DNA of 64,000 nt, from positions 62,001 through 126,000 of the forward strand of contig NZ_FNAV01000012.1 in assembly GCF_900102075.1 (NCBI RefSeq), read 5' to 3'. Position numbers and translations under genes: made by a program. The notes below the pieces were generated by a model, which was given only the letters and a program-made list of their open reading frames with translations, made no database searches and was not told the DNA's origin. This DNA is from Salipiger thiooxidans. Lineage in GTDB: Bacteria; Pseudomonadota; Alphaproteobacteria; Rhodobacterales; Rhodobacteraceae. This document shows positions 56,188 through 64,000 of this stretch, one piece after another (the first letter of the stretch is position 1; every line of letters begins with the position of its first letter).

Positions 56188-56542
56188 TCTTGCCGCGCCT
56201 GGCCGGGCGGGGCCGGGCGATGGCTGGGACGTGGTTTTCGGCAGAGATAGCGCGGTCTGGTGGCGGGGTGCCTGGCCCTGACGGCCGTGGTCGCCGGTTG
56301 AGGCGCATTCGGCGGTCTTGAAGGATGCCGGGGTGACCTGGGGCAGTGGTTCCGGTCGCGCTTCGCCTCTGTGGCAAGGTTGCGCTGGTTTTCCTGGGTC
56401 TGCAGGTGTTGCGCCTGACCGCCACTGCACTGACTGAGGGCGACCGGGTAGAGCGCTGACATCAGGCAAACCGTTCCAAAGCGCCCCCTGCGGAGATCCG
56501 TGCCGGGGGGCGGTTCGTCTCTGGCAGGGGCCAAACGGCCGT
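56188..56542. other. Intergenic region between the amidotransferase and molybdenum enzyme genes
   Basis: A 355-bp gap between the amidotransferase stop and the molybdenum hydroxylase stop, where the two genes converge. Frames here are short or have no family similarity, including one on the minus strand starting MSALYPVALSQCSGG. No clear terminator was seen. Confidence 0.4.
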
Positions 56543-58780
56543 TCAGATCCGGAAATCCACCGCCCGGTTGAGCGGCAAGGTGCGGTGCCGCTCGCCGGTC
56601 AGGTCGAAGATCGCGTTGGCCAGGGCCGGGGCGGCAGGGGGCGTGCCGGGCTCGCCGATGCCGCTGATGTGGCGCTGGGTCTGCAGGATGCGGGTCTCGA
56701 CCAGGGGCATCTGGCTCAGGCGCAGCGCGTCGTAGTCGTAGAAGTTCTGCTGCTCCACCGCGCCGTCGGCGAAGGTGATCTCGCCCATCATCGCCGCCGA
56801 GAGCCCGTAGACCAGCCCGCCCACGAGTTGTTGGTCGATGATGCCGGGATCCAGCGCCACGCCCACGTCGGCGGCCATCCATGCGCGGGTGAGGCGGATC
56901 TTCTCGTCCTCCCCGGCCACCTCGACGACGCAGGCCACCGGGGTGCCGAAGCTGAAGCACATGGCGACGCCGCGCCCGGTGCCCTCGGGCTTCGCACGCC
57001 AGCCGGACATCTCGCGCACCGCCTCGAGCACTGCTGCCGCCGGGGCCCAGGCCTCGCGGGCGAGCGAGAGGCGGAATTCGAGCGGGTCGGCGCCGGCCGC
57101 GTGGGCGAGCTCGTCCATGAAGCTCTCGTGGAAGAAGCCGTTGTAGCTGTTGCCGACCGAGCGCCAGAAGCCCACCGGCACGTTCAGGTCGGGCGCGACG
57201 TGGCCACGGGCGCGGTGATTGGCGATGGCGTAGGGCTGGTTCCAGAGCCCCTCGACATGGACCTTGTCGGGCCCCGGCGGCGCGAAGCCCATCCAGCGGT
57301 GCAGCGCCTGCCGCGCGGTCGAGGGCCCGGCCACGGCGGCGTCGAAGAGCGCGGTGGTGCCGTCCTTCACCGCGCCGCGCATCCGGGCAATGGCGGCGGG
57401 GCGGTAGAAGTCGTGGGTCATGTCCTCTTCGCGCGACCACGTGGTCATCACCGGCGTGCCGGGCAGGGCCATGGCGACGCGGGTGGCGAGGACCGAGAAA
57501 TCGAGCTCGCCGCGCCGTCCGAAGCCGCCGCCCATCAGCGTGGTGTGCACTGTGACCCGGTCGTCGGAGAGCCCGGCCGCATCGGCGCAGGACCGCCGGG
57601 TGAAGGCGGGGATCTGGTTGCCGGACCAGAGCTCGAGCCCCTCGGCGGTGATGTGAGCGGTGGCGTTGGGCGGCTCCATGGCGGCATGGGCGAGGAAGGG
57701 CACGCGGTACTCGGCGGTGATCTCGGTGGCGCCCTCGGGCAGGCGGTCGGCGTCGCCGCGGTCGAGTAAGGTGCTGTCGGGGTCGAGCGCGAAGGCGGCC
57801 TCGATCTGCGCCATGATCGCGTCGGTGGTCTCGGCGTGGGGGGCGGGGCCCCAGTCGATCTTGATGGCCGCGACCGCCTGCTGGGCGAGCCACGTGTTGC
57901 TGGCGATGACCGCGACGCCGTCGCCGAGGTCGACGATCTTCTCGACCCCCGCCATGGTCCGCGCGGTGCTGTCGTCATAACCCAGCATCGTGCCCCGGCG
58001 CGGCGACATGCGCAGCGCCGCGAACCTGAGCCCCTCGGGCCGGACGTCGATGCTATACTGTGCGGTGCCGGTGGACTTGGCGACGGTGTCGAGCCGGGGC
58101 AGCGGGCGGCCGAGCAGCGTCCACTGGGAGGGATCGCGCAGCTGCACCTCGCGCGGGGTGATGGCTGCGGCCTCGGCGGCGAGTTCGGTGTAGGGCAGCG
58201 CGGTGCCGTCGGGGGCGATCACGGTGCCGGCCTCGGTGCGGAGGAGGGCGGCGTCGATTCCGAGCCGGTTCGCGGCGGCGCCCTTGAGCATCTCGCGGGC
58301 GGCGGCACCGGTGGCGCGCATGCGCTCGTACCCGTCCTTCATGGCGGTGGAGCCGCCGGTGACCTGCATCTCGAGCGGCTTGCCGAGCGTGCCCATGGCC
58401 TCGCCCACCGCGTGCTGGAAGGCGCTCTTGCCATAGGCGGGGCCCGGGGCGCTCTCGCCCATCATGGCGGTGTTGTAATAGGCGGTGGCGGGCGGGCCGT
58501 GCAGCACGCGGACCTGGTCCCAGGCGAGGTCCATCTCCTCGGCGACGAGCGCGGCCCAGGTGCTTTGGGTGCCCTGTCCCATCTCGGCGCGCGGGGCGAT
58601 GATGGTGACGCCCGCGCTATCGATCAGCACGAAGGGGTTGAGCGTGGTTTCGCCCTCCGCCGGCTTCAGCGGGTTGGCGGCGGGGCTGCCGAGGTACCAG
58701 ACGCCGAGCGCGACGCCGCCGGCGATGGCGGCGGAGCCGAAGAGGAAGGTGCGGCGGGCGATCTTGCCGAGGCTTGCCAT
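56543..58780 (-). CDS. Xanthine dehydrogenase family molybdopterin-binding subunit (isoquinoline 1-oxidoreductase beta-like)
   Basis: The 745-residue large subunit begins with a twin-arginine signal (RRTFLFGSAAIAGGVALGVW), so the enzyme is exported or membrane-attached. Molybdopterin-binding segments are visible, including QGTQSTWAALVAEEMDLAWDQV, TLMGGGFGRRGELDFSVLA and GFWRSVGNSYNGFFHESFMDE; the Glu near GEPGTPPAAPALANAIFD is the expected catalytic position. It pairs with the iron-sulfur subunit encoded 3 bp upstream. Such pairs oxidise N-heterocycles or aldehydes, often passing electrons to a cytochrome; the substrate is unknown. Confidence 0.85.
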   Translation of the reverse strand: MASLGKIARRTFLFGSAAIAGGVALGVWYLGSPAANPLKPAEGETTLNPFVLIDSAGVTIIAPRAEMGQGTQSTWAALVAEEMDLAWDQVRVLHGPPATAYYNTAMMGESAPGPAYGKSAFQHAVGEAMGTLGKPLEMQVTGGSTAMKDGYERMRATGAAAREMLKGAAANRLGIDAALLRTEAGTVIAPDGTALPYTELAAEAAAITPREVQLRDPSQWTLLGRPLPRLDTVAKSTGTAQYSIDVRPEGLRFAALRMSPRRGTMLGYDDSTARTMAGVEKIVDLGDGVAVIASNTWLAQQAVAAIKIDWGPAPHAETTDAIMAQIEAAFALDPDSTLLDRGDADRLPEGATEITAEYRVPFLAHAAMEPPNATAHITAEGLELWSGNQIPAFTRRSCADAAGLSDDRVTVHTTLMGGGFGRRGELDFSVLATRVAMALPGTPVMTTWSREEDMTHDFYRPAAIARMRGAVKDGTTALFDAAVAGPSTARQALHRWMGFAPPGPDKVHVEGLWNQPYAIANHRARGHVAPDLNVPVGFWRSVGNSYNGFFHESFMDELAHAAGADPLEFRLSLAREAWAPAAAVLEAVREMSGWRAKPEGTGRGVAMCFSFGTPVACVVEVAGEDEKIRLTRAWMAADVGVALDPGIIDQQLVGGLVYGLSAAMMGEITFADGAVEQQNFYDYDALRLSQMPLVETRILQTQRHISGIGEPGTPPAAPALANAIFDLTGERHRTLPLNRAVDFRI

Positions 58781-58783
58781 AGA

Positions 58784-59242
58784 TCAGCTCTCCATGCCCG
58801 CGGCCGACCGGATGGCGGCGCGGATGCGGGGGTAGGTGCCGCAGCGACAGAGGTTGCCCGACATGGCGGCGTCGATCTGGTCGTCGCTGGGCTGCGGGAT
58901 CTCGGCGAGCAGGGCGGCGGCTTGCATGATCTGGCCCGACTGGCAGTAGCCGCATTGCGCGACCTGGTGCGCGACCCAGGCCTGTTGCAGGCGAGAGAGG
59001 CTCTCGGGGGTGCCGTGGCCTTCGATGGTGGTGACCTCGCCCCAGACATCGGAGAGCGTCACCTGGCACGAGCGCACCGGCTCGCCGTCGATATGGACGG
59101 TGCAGGCGCCACAGGCAGAGACGCCGCAGCCGTACTTGGTGCCGGTGAGGTTCAGCGCATCGCGCAGCACCCAGAGCAGCGGGACGTCGTCGGGAAGGTC
59201 GACGTCATGCGAGGTTCCGTTGACGGTGATCGTGCCGGGCAT
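58784..59242 (-). CDS. (2Fe-2S)-binding small subunit of a molybdenum hydroxylase (isoquinoline 1-oxidoreductase alpha-like)
   Basis: The 152-residue protein binds two iron-sulfur clusters. The plant-type ferredoxin domain has [15 protein letters not shown] with the fourth Cys in RSCQV, and the C-terminal domain has [13 protein letters not shown] and CRCGTYPRI. It transfers electrons from the molybdenum subunit encoded immediately downstream. The start at 59242 ([14 protein letters not shown]) follows AAGGAGG. The start region is duplicated 59 bp further upstream, so two ribosome-binding sites and start codons stand in tandem. Confidence 0.9.
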   Translation of the reverse strand: MPGTITVNGTSHDVDLPDDVPLLWVLRDALNLTGTKYGCGVSACGACTVHIDGEPVRSCQVTLSDVWGEVTTIEGHGTPESLSRLQQAWVAHQVAQCGYCQSGQIMQAAALLAEIPQPSDDQIDAAMSGNLCRCGTYPRIRAAIRSAAGMES

Positions 59243-59345
59243 GGCATCGTCCTCCTTGCCGATCGGTTTCTGACAGATTGAGCTGAGATCGTGCCGGGCA
59301 TGGCATCGTCCTCCTTGCCGATCGGTTTCTGACAGATTGAGCTGA
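59228..59345. repeat. Exact 59-bp tandem duplication spanning the small-subunit start codon
   Basis: The segment 59228-59286 (GATCGTGCCGGGCATGG onward) is repeated without change at 59287-59345. On the minus strand each copy holds AAGGAGGACG followed by the ATG that starts the iron-sulfur subunit. The second ATG, at 59301, is out of frame with the gene (59 is not a multiple of three) and would open a short overlapping frame. Confidence 0.95.
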
Positions 59346-59357
59346 TAGTGTCACTTC

Positions 59358-59367
59358 GTCAATTGAC
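59358..59367. promoter_or_regulatory. GTCAATTGAC palindrome in the divergent gap
   Basis: A perfect 10-bp palindrome lies in the 53-bp stretch between the duplicated start region and the TetR gene. A TTGACA hexamer (59364-59369) overlaps it, facing the regulator gene. It is a plausible operator for the adjacent TetR protein, though short. Confidence 0.4.
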
Positions 59368-59398
59368 AAAATTCGGCTGATTTGTCAGAGCATTCTCC

Positions 59399-59977
59399 AT
59401 GCAAGAGGCCCAGCAGCACATCGATCCGAAAGCCGAGGCGATTCTCGAGGCCGCCTTCGGACAGTTCGCCGCCTACGGGTTCCGGCGCACCTCGATGGAG
59501 GATATCGCGAAGGCGGCAGGCATGTCGCGCCCGGCGCTCTACCTGCATTTTGCCGGCAAGGAGGCGATCCTGCGGGCGCTGGTCGGGCTCTACTACGCGC
59601 GGCTCGGCAACGCGGTTGAGGCGGCGCTGGCAGGGGCCGGCGCGCCCGAGGAGGTGCTGGAGCGCGCCTTCGCCTGTCACGCGGCGGCGATCCCCGACGC
59701 GGTGCTGCGCGCGGCGCATGGCGAGGAACTGCTCGACCGGACCGCGGCTCTTTGCGGTGACATCTTCGTGGAGGGCGAGGGGCGGCTGGCGGCGCTCTAC
59801 GCGGACTGGCTGTCGCGCGAGGCGAATGCGGGCCGGCTGCGGCTGGAGGGGCCACCGCGCGAGCTGGCGGGCACCATGCTCGCCGCCGCCAAGGGCACCA
59901 AGGTCGCGCCCTATGACGCCTATCCCGAGCGGCTGCGGCTGCTGGCCCGTCTGCTTGGCCGCGGTCTGCGGGCCTGA
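59399..59977 (+). CDS. TetR/AcrR family transcriptional regulator
   Basis: The 192-residue protein has the N-terminal TetR helix-turn-helix: AILEAAFGQFAAYGFRRTSMEDIAKAAGMSR followed by PALYLHFAGKEAILRALV (about 13-61). The C-terminal ligand domain is variable and its effector cannot be predicted. It is divergent from the molybdenum hydroxylase pair with about 157 bp between the start codons, including a duplicated segment, so it probably regulates that pair and itself. Confidence 0.9.
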   Translation: MQEAQQHIDPKAEAILEAAFGQFAAYGFRRTSMEDIAKAAGMSRPALYLHFAGKEAILRALVGLYYARLGNAVEAALAGAGAPEEVLERAFACHAAAIPDAVLRAAHGEELLDRTAALCGDIFVEGEGRLAALYADWLSREANAGRLRLEGPPRELAGTMLAAAKGTKVAPYDAYPERLRLLARLLGRGLRA

Positions 59978-60164
59978 TCTTCACGCGGCGTGACCTCGCG
60001 GTGCGCCTTCGGCGCGCAGGTCATGTCGCCTTTCCGGGCCTGCGGCCCGCCGGCTCCGCGCCCGTGGCCGGCCTGACGACACGTTCCCTGACCCGCGCGG
60101 TCTGGAAGGTGCCGGAGCCCCGCGCGAAACCGTCGCTGAGGCCGGTATCGACGTGCCGCGCGCT

Positions 60165-60198
60165 GTCTTCCTCTGGCCCCAAATATCCCCGCAGGAGG
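60165..60198. repeat. Dispersed intergenic hairpin repeat, copy H (partial)
   Basis: TCTTCCTCTGGCCCCAAATATCCCCGCAGGAGG is a shortened member with the TCTTCCTCTGGCC box and an AAATATCCCC segment, as in copies C and D. It lies between the convergent TetR and kynureninase genes. Confidence 0.6.
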
Positions 60199-60220
60199 CC
60201 GCCCGACCTTGCCGCAGGGC

Positions 60221-61414
60221 TCAGGTCACAGGCTTGCGGCGGTGATATTTCGGATGATCCCACAGCGCGCCGCGCAGCACGCGGGCGAGCACCTCGACCG
60301 CTTCGCGGATCTCGTCCTCGCCGATGTAGAGCGGGGTGATGCCGAAGCGCAGGATGTCGGGGGCGCGGAAATCGCCCACCACGCCGAGGTCGATCAGAGC
60401 CTGCATGATGGCGTAGCCGTGTTCGGAGCGGAACGACACCTGGCTGCCGCGGGCGCCGTTCTCGCGCGGGGTGGCGAGCTTGAGGCCGGGGCAGTGGGTC
60501 TCGACCTCCTCGATCATCAGCCCGGTCAGCGCCAGCGAGCGCTGGCGCAGCTTGCCCATGTCGACCTTGTCCCAGATGTCGAGCGCCGCATCCAGCGCTG
60601 CCATCTGCAGCACCGGGGGGGTGCCGACGCGCATGCGCTCGATGCCCTCGCCGGGCTCGTAGTGCTGCTCGAAGGAAAACGGCCGGGCGTGGCCGAGCCA
60701 GCCGGCGAGCGCGGGGTCGCAGTGATCCGCGTGCTCGGGCGAGACGTAGATGAAGGCGGGCGCGCCGGGGCCCGCGTTGATGTACTTGTAGGTGCAGCCC
60801 ACGGCGAAATCGGCGCCGCCCGCGGCCACGTCCACCGGCAGGGCGCCAACGGAATGCGCGAGGTCCCAGACCACCACTGCGCCCATGTCATGGGCCTTGC
60901 GGGTCAGCGCCTTGAGGTCGTGGCGCCGTCCCGTGCGGTAGTCGACCTCGGTGACCAGCAGCACGCCCACCTCGTCGGTGATCGCGTCCTCGAGCTCGTG
61001 CGGGGCGACGAGGCGCAACTCGTGGCGGTTGCCGAGCATCCTTATCAGCCCCTCGGCCATGTAGAGATCCGAGGGAAAGTTGCCCCGGTCCGACAGGATC
61101 ACCTTGCGTTCGGGCACGATGTCGAGCGCCGCGGCCAGCGCCTGGAAAACCTTGATCGAGAGCGTGTCGCCCACCACCACGTGGCCTTCCTCGGCGCCGA
61201 TCAGCCGTCCGAGCCGGTCGCCCAGCCGCCGGGGCATGCCCATCCAGCCGCAGGCGTTCCAGCCCGAGATCAGGTGCTCGCCCCATTCCTCGGAGAGCAT
61301 GCGCTCGAGCCGCGCCGGCGTGCTCTTGGGCAGCGGCCCGAGCGAATTGCCGTCGAGGTAGATGAGCCCGAGCGGGATGTGGAACTGGTCACGGGTCCAG
61401 GCGAAATCTGTCAA
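60221..61414 (-). CDS. kynU: Kynureninase
   Basis: Kynureninase cleaves kynurenine to anthranilate and alanine in tryptophan breakdown. The 397-residue PLP enzyme shows IYLDGNSLGPLPKST, VVVGDTLSIKVFQAL, LVTEVDYRTGRRHDL, VVWDLAHSVGALPVD, and the PLP Lys210 in AVGCTYKYINAGPG. The C-terminal RFGITPLYIGEDEI segment is typical. Its start overlaps the SDR stop by 4 bp (ATGA), so the two genes are coupled. No tryptophan 2,3-dioxygenase is seen in the window. Confidence 0.95.
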   Translation of the reverse strand: MTDFAWTRDQFHIPLGLIYLDGNSLGPLPKSTPARLERMLSEEWGEHLISGWNACGWMGMPRRLGDRLGRLIGAEEGHVVVGDTLSIKVFQALAAALDIVPERKVILSDRGNFPSDLYMAEGLIRMLGNRHELRLVAPHELEDAITDEVGVLLVTEVDYRTGRRHDLKALTRKAHDMGAVVVWDLAHSVGALPVDVAAGGADFAVGCTYKYINAGPGAPAFIYVSPEHADHCDPALAGWLGHARPFSFEQHYEPGEGIERMRVGTPPVLQMAALDAALDIWDKVDMGKLRQRSLALTGLMIEEVETHCPGLKLATPRENGARGSQVSFRSEHGYAIMQALIDLGVVGDFRAPDILRFGITPLYIGEDEIREAVEVLARVLRGALWDHPKYHRRKPVT

Positions 61415-62157
61415 AACTCTCCTCCGGCGATCTGGATGGCCTGGCCGCTGATGTTCTCGGACCCCGGGCCGCAGAGCCAGAGCGCCGCCTGGGCGATGGA
61501 ATGCGGCGGGATCAGGCGGCCGTGCGGGTTTGCCGAGTGCACGAAGCGCGTGGCCTCGCCGCGCGTCAGGCCCTCGCGCGCCATGACGCGCTCGATGTTG
61601 CGCTCTGCCACCTCGGTCTCGACATAGCCCGGGCAGAGCGCGTTGAAGGTCAGCGGCTGACCTGCGTAATCGGCCGAGAGGGCGCGGATGAGCCCCACCA
61701 TCCCGTGCTTCGCCGCCACGTAGGGGGCACAGCGCTTCATGCCCTTCACCCCGGCGATCGAGGAGATGGCGATGACCCGGCCCCAGCCGCTGGCCAGCAT
61801 CGGCGGCAGCGCCTCGCGAATGGTCAGGAAGGCGCCGTCGAGGTTCACGTCCATGGTCCGGCGCCAGGTCTCGAGGCTGATGTCCGGCATGTTGGCCTGC
61901 TCGGCGAGGCCCGCGTTGGCGATCAGCACCTGCACCGGGCCACGGGCGGCCACGGCCTTGGCGAAGCCTTCGCGGACCGAGTCCTCGTCCGAGACATCCA
62001 TCGCTTGCGGGTGCAGCAGGTCGCCGGCGGCGTTCAGGACCTCGGCCCGGCGACCGGTGATGGTGACGGCAGCGCCGGCACCGGCGAGCGCGCGCGCGAT
62101 GGCGAGACCGATGCCGGTGCCTCCGCCGGTGACGAGCGCGTGTTTTCCTTCGAGCAT
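61411..62157 (-). CDS. Short-chain dehydrogenase/reductase
   Basis: The 248-residue SDR has the cofactor motif TGGGTGIG (residues 10-17), the NAG loop (IANAG) and the catalytic Tyr146-Lys150 (YVAAK), with the catalytic Ser in ISS. The C-terminus has LCPGYVETEVAERN and a GGEF end. Several relatives are 3-hydroxybutyrate or 3-oxoacyl reductases. Because it is coupled to kynU, a role in tryptophan or kynurenine metabolism is possible, but the substrate is not predictable from sequence. Confidence 0.85.
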   Translation of the reverse strand: MLEGKHALVTGGGTGIGLAIARALAGAGAAVTITGRRAEVLNAAGDLLHPQAMDVSDEDSVREGFAKAVAARGPVQVLIANAGLAEQANMPDISLETWRRTMDVNLDGAFLTIREALPPMLASGWGRVIAISSIAGVKGMKRCAPYVAAKHGMVGLIRALSADYAGQPLTFNALCPGYVETEVAERNIERVMAREGLTRGEATRFVHSANPHGRLIPPHSIAQAALWLCGPGSENISGQAIQIAGGEF

Positions 62158-62283
62158 GCCGACCCTTTCCTTCCGGCAGAACCTGCCGCGCTTTCGCGTC
62201 GCAGGCAAGCGGACGCTTCGTGCTGGACAGATGAATTCATGGGTGTGAATGTGTGGGCGGATGCTGTCGAGGGAGGGACAGGG

Positions 62284-63231
62284 ATGTGGAAACAGGCGAC
62301 GATTGCGGCGGTGCTGGCGGCGGGGCCGGCGGTCGGGCACGAGGATATTGCGGATCAGTACCCGCAGTCCGAGCTTTACGACAAGCCGGTCGAGGTCATC
62401 CCGCATGTCTGGAGTGCCATCGGCGCCACCGCGCCTCCGACCTACGAGAACAGCGGCCATAACAACAACCTGAGCTTCATCGAGACCGGCGACGGGGTGA
62501 TCGTGATCAACGGCGGCGCCTCGGCCCGGCTGGCGGCGGCGCTGCATGACGAGATCCGCGCGGTCACCGACCAGCCGGTGAAGCTGGTGATCAACGAAAA
62601 CGGGCAGGGGCACGCCATGCTCGGGAATTCCTACTGGGCGGATCAGGGCGTCGACATCCTTGCCCACGAGGACGCCATCGCGGTCTTCGAGAAGGACGGC
62701 GATTTCATCCTGCAGGGCATGCAGGGCTACAACCGGGACAAGGCCGAGGGCACGCGGGTGGCGGTGCCGAACCGGTCGTTCTCGGACCGCGAGGTCATCG
62801 AGATGGGCGACGTGACGGTCGAGGTGCTGCACCTCGGCCCCGCCCACGATCCGGGCGACACGCAGGTGTGGATCCCGCAATGGGGGATCGTGATCGCGGG
62901 CGACATCGCCTTTCACGAGCGCATGCCGCCGATCTTCGCCGAGACCTGCACGAGCTGCTGGATCGAGACCTTCGACGGACCGTTCACCGGTCTCGGCGCG
63001 ACCTACGTGATCCCCGGCCACGGGCACCCGACGAACATGGCGCAGGTGACCCGCTACACCTCGGACTACCTCAAGGACATCCGGGCCAAGATCGGCGAGC
63101 ACATCGACGCGGGCGGGGACCTGGCCGGGGCCTTCTACGTGGACCAGTCGCGATGGTCGCGGCTCGACACCTTCGAGGAGCTGGCAACCAAGAACGCGGG
63201 CCGGGTCTTCGAGGAGATGGAGTGGGAGTGA
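62284..63231 (+). CDS. MBL-fold protein with an altered metal-binding motif, secreted
   Basis: The 315-residue product has a signal peptide (MWKQATIAAVLAAGPAVGHE) and an MBL-fold scaffold. The first metal motif, HxHxDH in the family, reads NENGQGHAMLGN at residues 104-115. By flanking alignment both histidines are replaced by Asn and Gln, the Asp by His and the last His by Ala. The later ligands remain: His188 (GPAHDPGDT), Asp207 (IAGDIAF) and His246 (IPGHGHP). It may bind one metal or none. Cys222 and Cys225 (CTSC) are also notable. The start at 62284 is taken for the signal peptide. Function unknown. Confidence 0.8.
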   Translation: MWKQATIAAVLAAGPAVGHEDIADQYPQSELYDKPVEVIPHVWSAIGATAPPTYENSGHNNNLSFIETGDGVIVINGGASARLAAALHDEIRAVTDQPVKLVINENGQGHAMLGNSYWADQGVDILAHEDAIAVFEKDGDFILQGMQGYNRDKAEGTRVAVPNRSFSDREVIEMGDVTVEVLHLGPAHDPGDTQVWIPQWGIVIAGDIAFHERMPPIFAETCTSCWIETFDGPFTGLGATYVIPGHGHPTNMAQVTRYTSDYLKDIRAKIGEHIDAGGDLAGAFYVDQSRWSRLDTFEELATKNAGRVFEEMEWE

Positions 63232-63373
63232 GCCACCGGCCCGCGCGTCGCGCGGGGGCCATCGGGGACGCGGCGTCGTGTCCCGGGCGGGCGCGGCTCT
63301 CTTGACCGCGCCGGCGCTTTGCCCCTTGCTGTCGTGACACCTGTTGCAACCTGCGGGAGCACGACCCTTCGCC

Positions 63374-63826
63374 ATGCGCAAACTGATCGACCTTCCCAAG
63401 GCCTGGCTGGCCGGCATGCTTCTGGTCGCGTGGTGGCAAGGCCGTTACCACCCGATGGGGCTGAGCTTCGGTACGGTCTGGGCCGATCTGCTGGGCGGTT
63501 TGCTGGTGGGCGGCGGGCTTCTGTTCATCGCGCTGGCGGTGGCGGAGATGCGCCGGGCGCGGACCACGGTGATGCCGAATGAAGAGGCCTCTCAGCTGGT
63601 GACGGGAAGCGTGTTCAAGCTGTCACGGAACCCCATCTACGTTGGCGATGCGATGATCCTGCTGGGGCTGATCCTATATTGGGATGCCGTTCCCTCGCTC
63701 GTGCTGCTTCCGATCTTTGTCTGGGTTGTGGAGAAGCGCTTTGTCGAGAAGGAAGAGAAGATGTTGCGCCGAAAGTTTCTTGCGCAGTATGCGAAGTATG
63801 CGCAACAAACGAGAAGATGGCTTTAA
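63374..63826 (+). CDS. Membrane methyltransferase, isoprenylcysteine carboxyl methyltransferase / PEMT-like
   Basis: The 150-residue protein has about four hydrophobic helices and the family C-terminal SAM-binding pattern VTGSVFKLSRNPIYVGDAMILLGL, then EKRFVEKEEKMLRRKF and YAQQTRRWL. Members methylate small lipids or isoprenylcysteine; bacterial substrates are mostly unknown. The start at 63374 is preferred because an upstream in-frame ATG has no ribosome-binding site. No operon partner is clear. Confidence 0.8.
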   Translation: MRKLIDLPKAWLAGMLLVAWWQGRYHPMGLSFGTVWADLLGGLLVGGGLLFIALAVAEMRRARTTVMPNEEASQLVTGSVFKLSRNPIYVGDAMILLGLILYWDAVPSLVLLPIFVWVVEKRFVEKEEKMLRRKFLAQYAKYAQQTRRWL

Positions 63827-63869
63827 TTTCGCCACGGGTTGTGATTAACCGGCGCGATGCGATTGTGAG

Positions 63870-63896
63870 CACCGGGTCCGGACGCTAGACCCGGTG
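63870..63896 (+). terminator. Hairpin after the membrane methyltransferase gene
   Basis: CACCGGGTC (63870-63878) and GACCCGGTG (63888-63896) form a 9-bp stem with a nine-base loop. No T-tract follows, so its strength as a terminator is uncertain. It stands 64 bp before the pntA start. Confidence 0.45.
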
Positions 63897-63960
63897 TCAG
63901 CCGGCGTGTGCCGTAACGTAACTGATCAATGGCTCAAAAGGACCAAGGGGGGCTACAAAC

Positions 63961-64000
63961 GTGAAGATAGGAACGCCAAAGGAGATTGCCGAGGGCGAGA
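63961..64000 (+). CDS. pntA: NAD(P) transhydrogenase subunit alpha (5' end only)
   Basis: Only 13 codons are in the window, beginning with GTG at 63961 and reading KIGTPKEIAEGE. This is the common start of proton-translocating transhydrogenase subunit alpha and of alanine dehydrogenase. PntA is favoured because that start is very typical in the Rhodobacterales, but this cannot be decided from so short a piece. An AAGGGGGG ribosome-binding site lies about 9 bp upstream. Confidence 0.6.
   Translation, partial: MKIGTPKEIAEGE

Noticed and set aside
56400-56470. Minus-strand frame starting MSALYPVALSQCSGG
   Set aside because: No ribosome-binding site, no family match, and rapid drift into Pro/Arg-rich chance sequence.
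1-64000. CRISPR arrays, insertion sequences, prophage genes, rRNA operons
   Set aside because: Looked for on both strands; no regularly spaced repeats, transposase or integrase motifs, phage genes or rRNA sequence were found.

Overview
The window is G+C-rich DNA from an alphaproteobacterium, most likely a member of the Rhodobacterales (Roseobacter group / Rhodobacteraceae). The evidence is the gene arrangements (irr-fabA, aroA-cmk-...-rpsA-...-ihfB-lapA-trpF, phoH-ybeY-corC-lnt, pmbA-cysQ-DUF4170-waaA-lpxK, rsmB-heparinase-purH, lspA-DUF3035-M16-M16) and a SAM/SAH-type riboswitch in front of metK, a class described from this order. Almost everything is chromosomal housekeeping sequence. I see no transposase, integrase, phage gene, CRISPR array or rRNA operon.

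Layout. 1-4.8 kb: start of hisH, then fabI, fabB and fabA on the minus strand with divergent irr; a plus-strand trypsin-like protease gene sits between fabB and fabA. 5-10.9 kb: a flavin reductase, a GNAT acetyltransferase, a glycosyltransferase-like unknown, miaB, an OmpA-family protein and a small lipoprotein sharing its N-terminal module, and phoH. 11-16.3 kb: ybeY, corC, lnt, riboswitch, metK, trmB. 16.4-24 kb: aroA, cmk, an aldo/keto reductase, rpsA, an amber-interrupted pseudogene, ihfB, lapA, trpF. 24-34.5 kb: transglutaminase, rpmJ and tRNA-Val, a formylglutamate amidohydrolase relative, the lipid A / Kdo block (lpxK, waaA) with DUF4170, cysQ and pmbA, then a phosphodiester glycosidase, rbfA and dapB. 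34.5-45 kb: an SDHAF4 homologue, rsmB, heparinase-like protein, purH, a cytochrome b561 remnant, two M16 peptidases, a DUF3035 lipoprotein, lspA, a serine hydrolase. 45-56 kb: dapA, soluble lytic transglycosylase, a LOG protein, a LysM protein, an Atm1-type ABC exporter, malate synthase G, a GlcG/HbpS protein, a class I glutamine amidotransferase. 56.5-64 kb: a molybdenum hydroxylase pair with a divergent TetR regulator, kynureninase with an SDR, an MBL-fold protein with an altered metal motif, a membrane methyltransferase, and the first codons of pntA.

How the genes fit together: several blocks serve the envelope (lipid A kinase and Kdo transferase, lipoprotein signal peptidase and N-acyltransferase, lytic transglycosylase, LysM protein, unsaturated fatty acid synthesis). 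Others serve translation (rpsA, rpmJ, trmB, rsmB, rbfA, ybeY, miaB, tRNA-Val) and lysine, aromatic, histidine and purine synthesis.

The features that go beyond routine annotation are mostly regulatory or structural. They include a dispersed family of eight hairpin-bearing intergenic repeats and an intrinsic terminator inside the rpsA leader. There is a 59-bp tandem duplication of a translation start region, and there are perfect inverted repeats ahead of malate synthase and of the amidotransferase gene. The remaining items are the protease inserted in the fab locus and proteins with altered catalytic motifs. All family assignments were made by reading motifs by eye; no database search was run.
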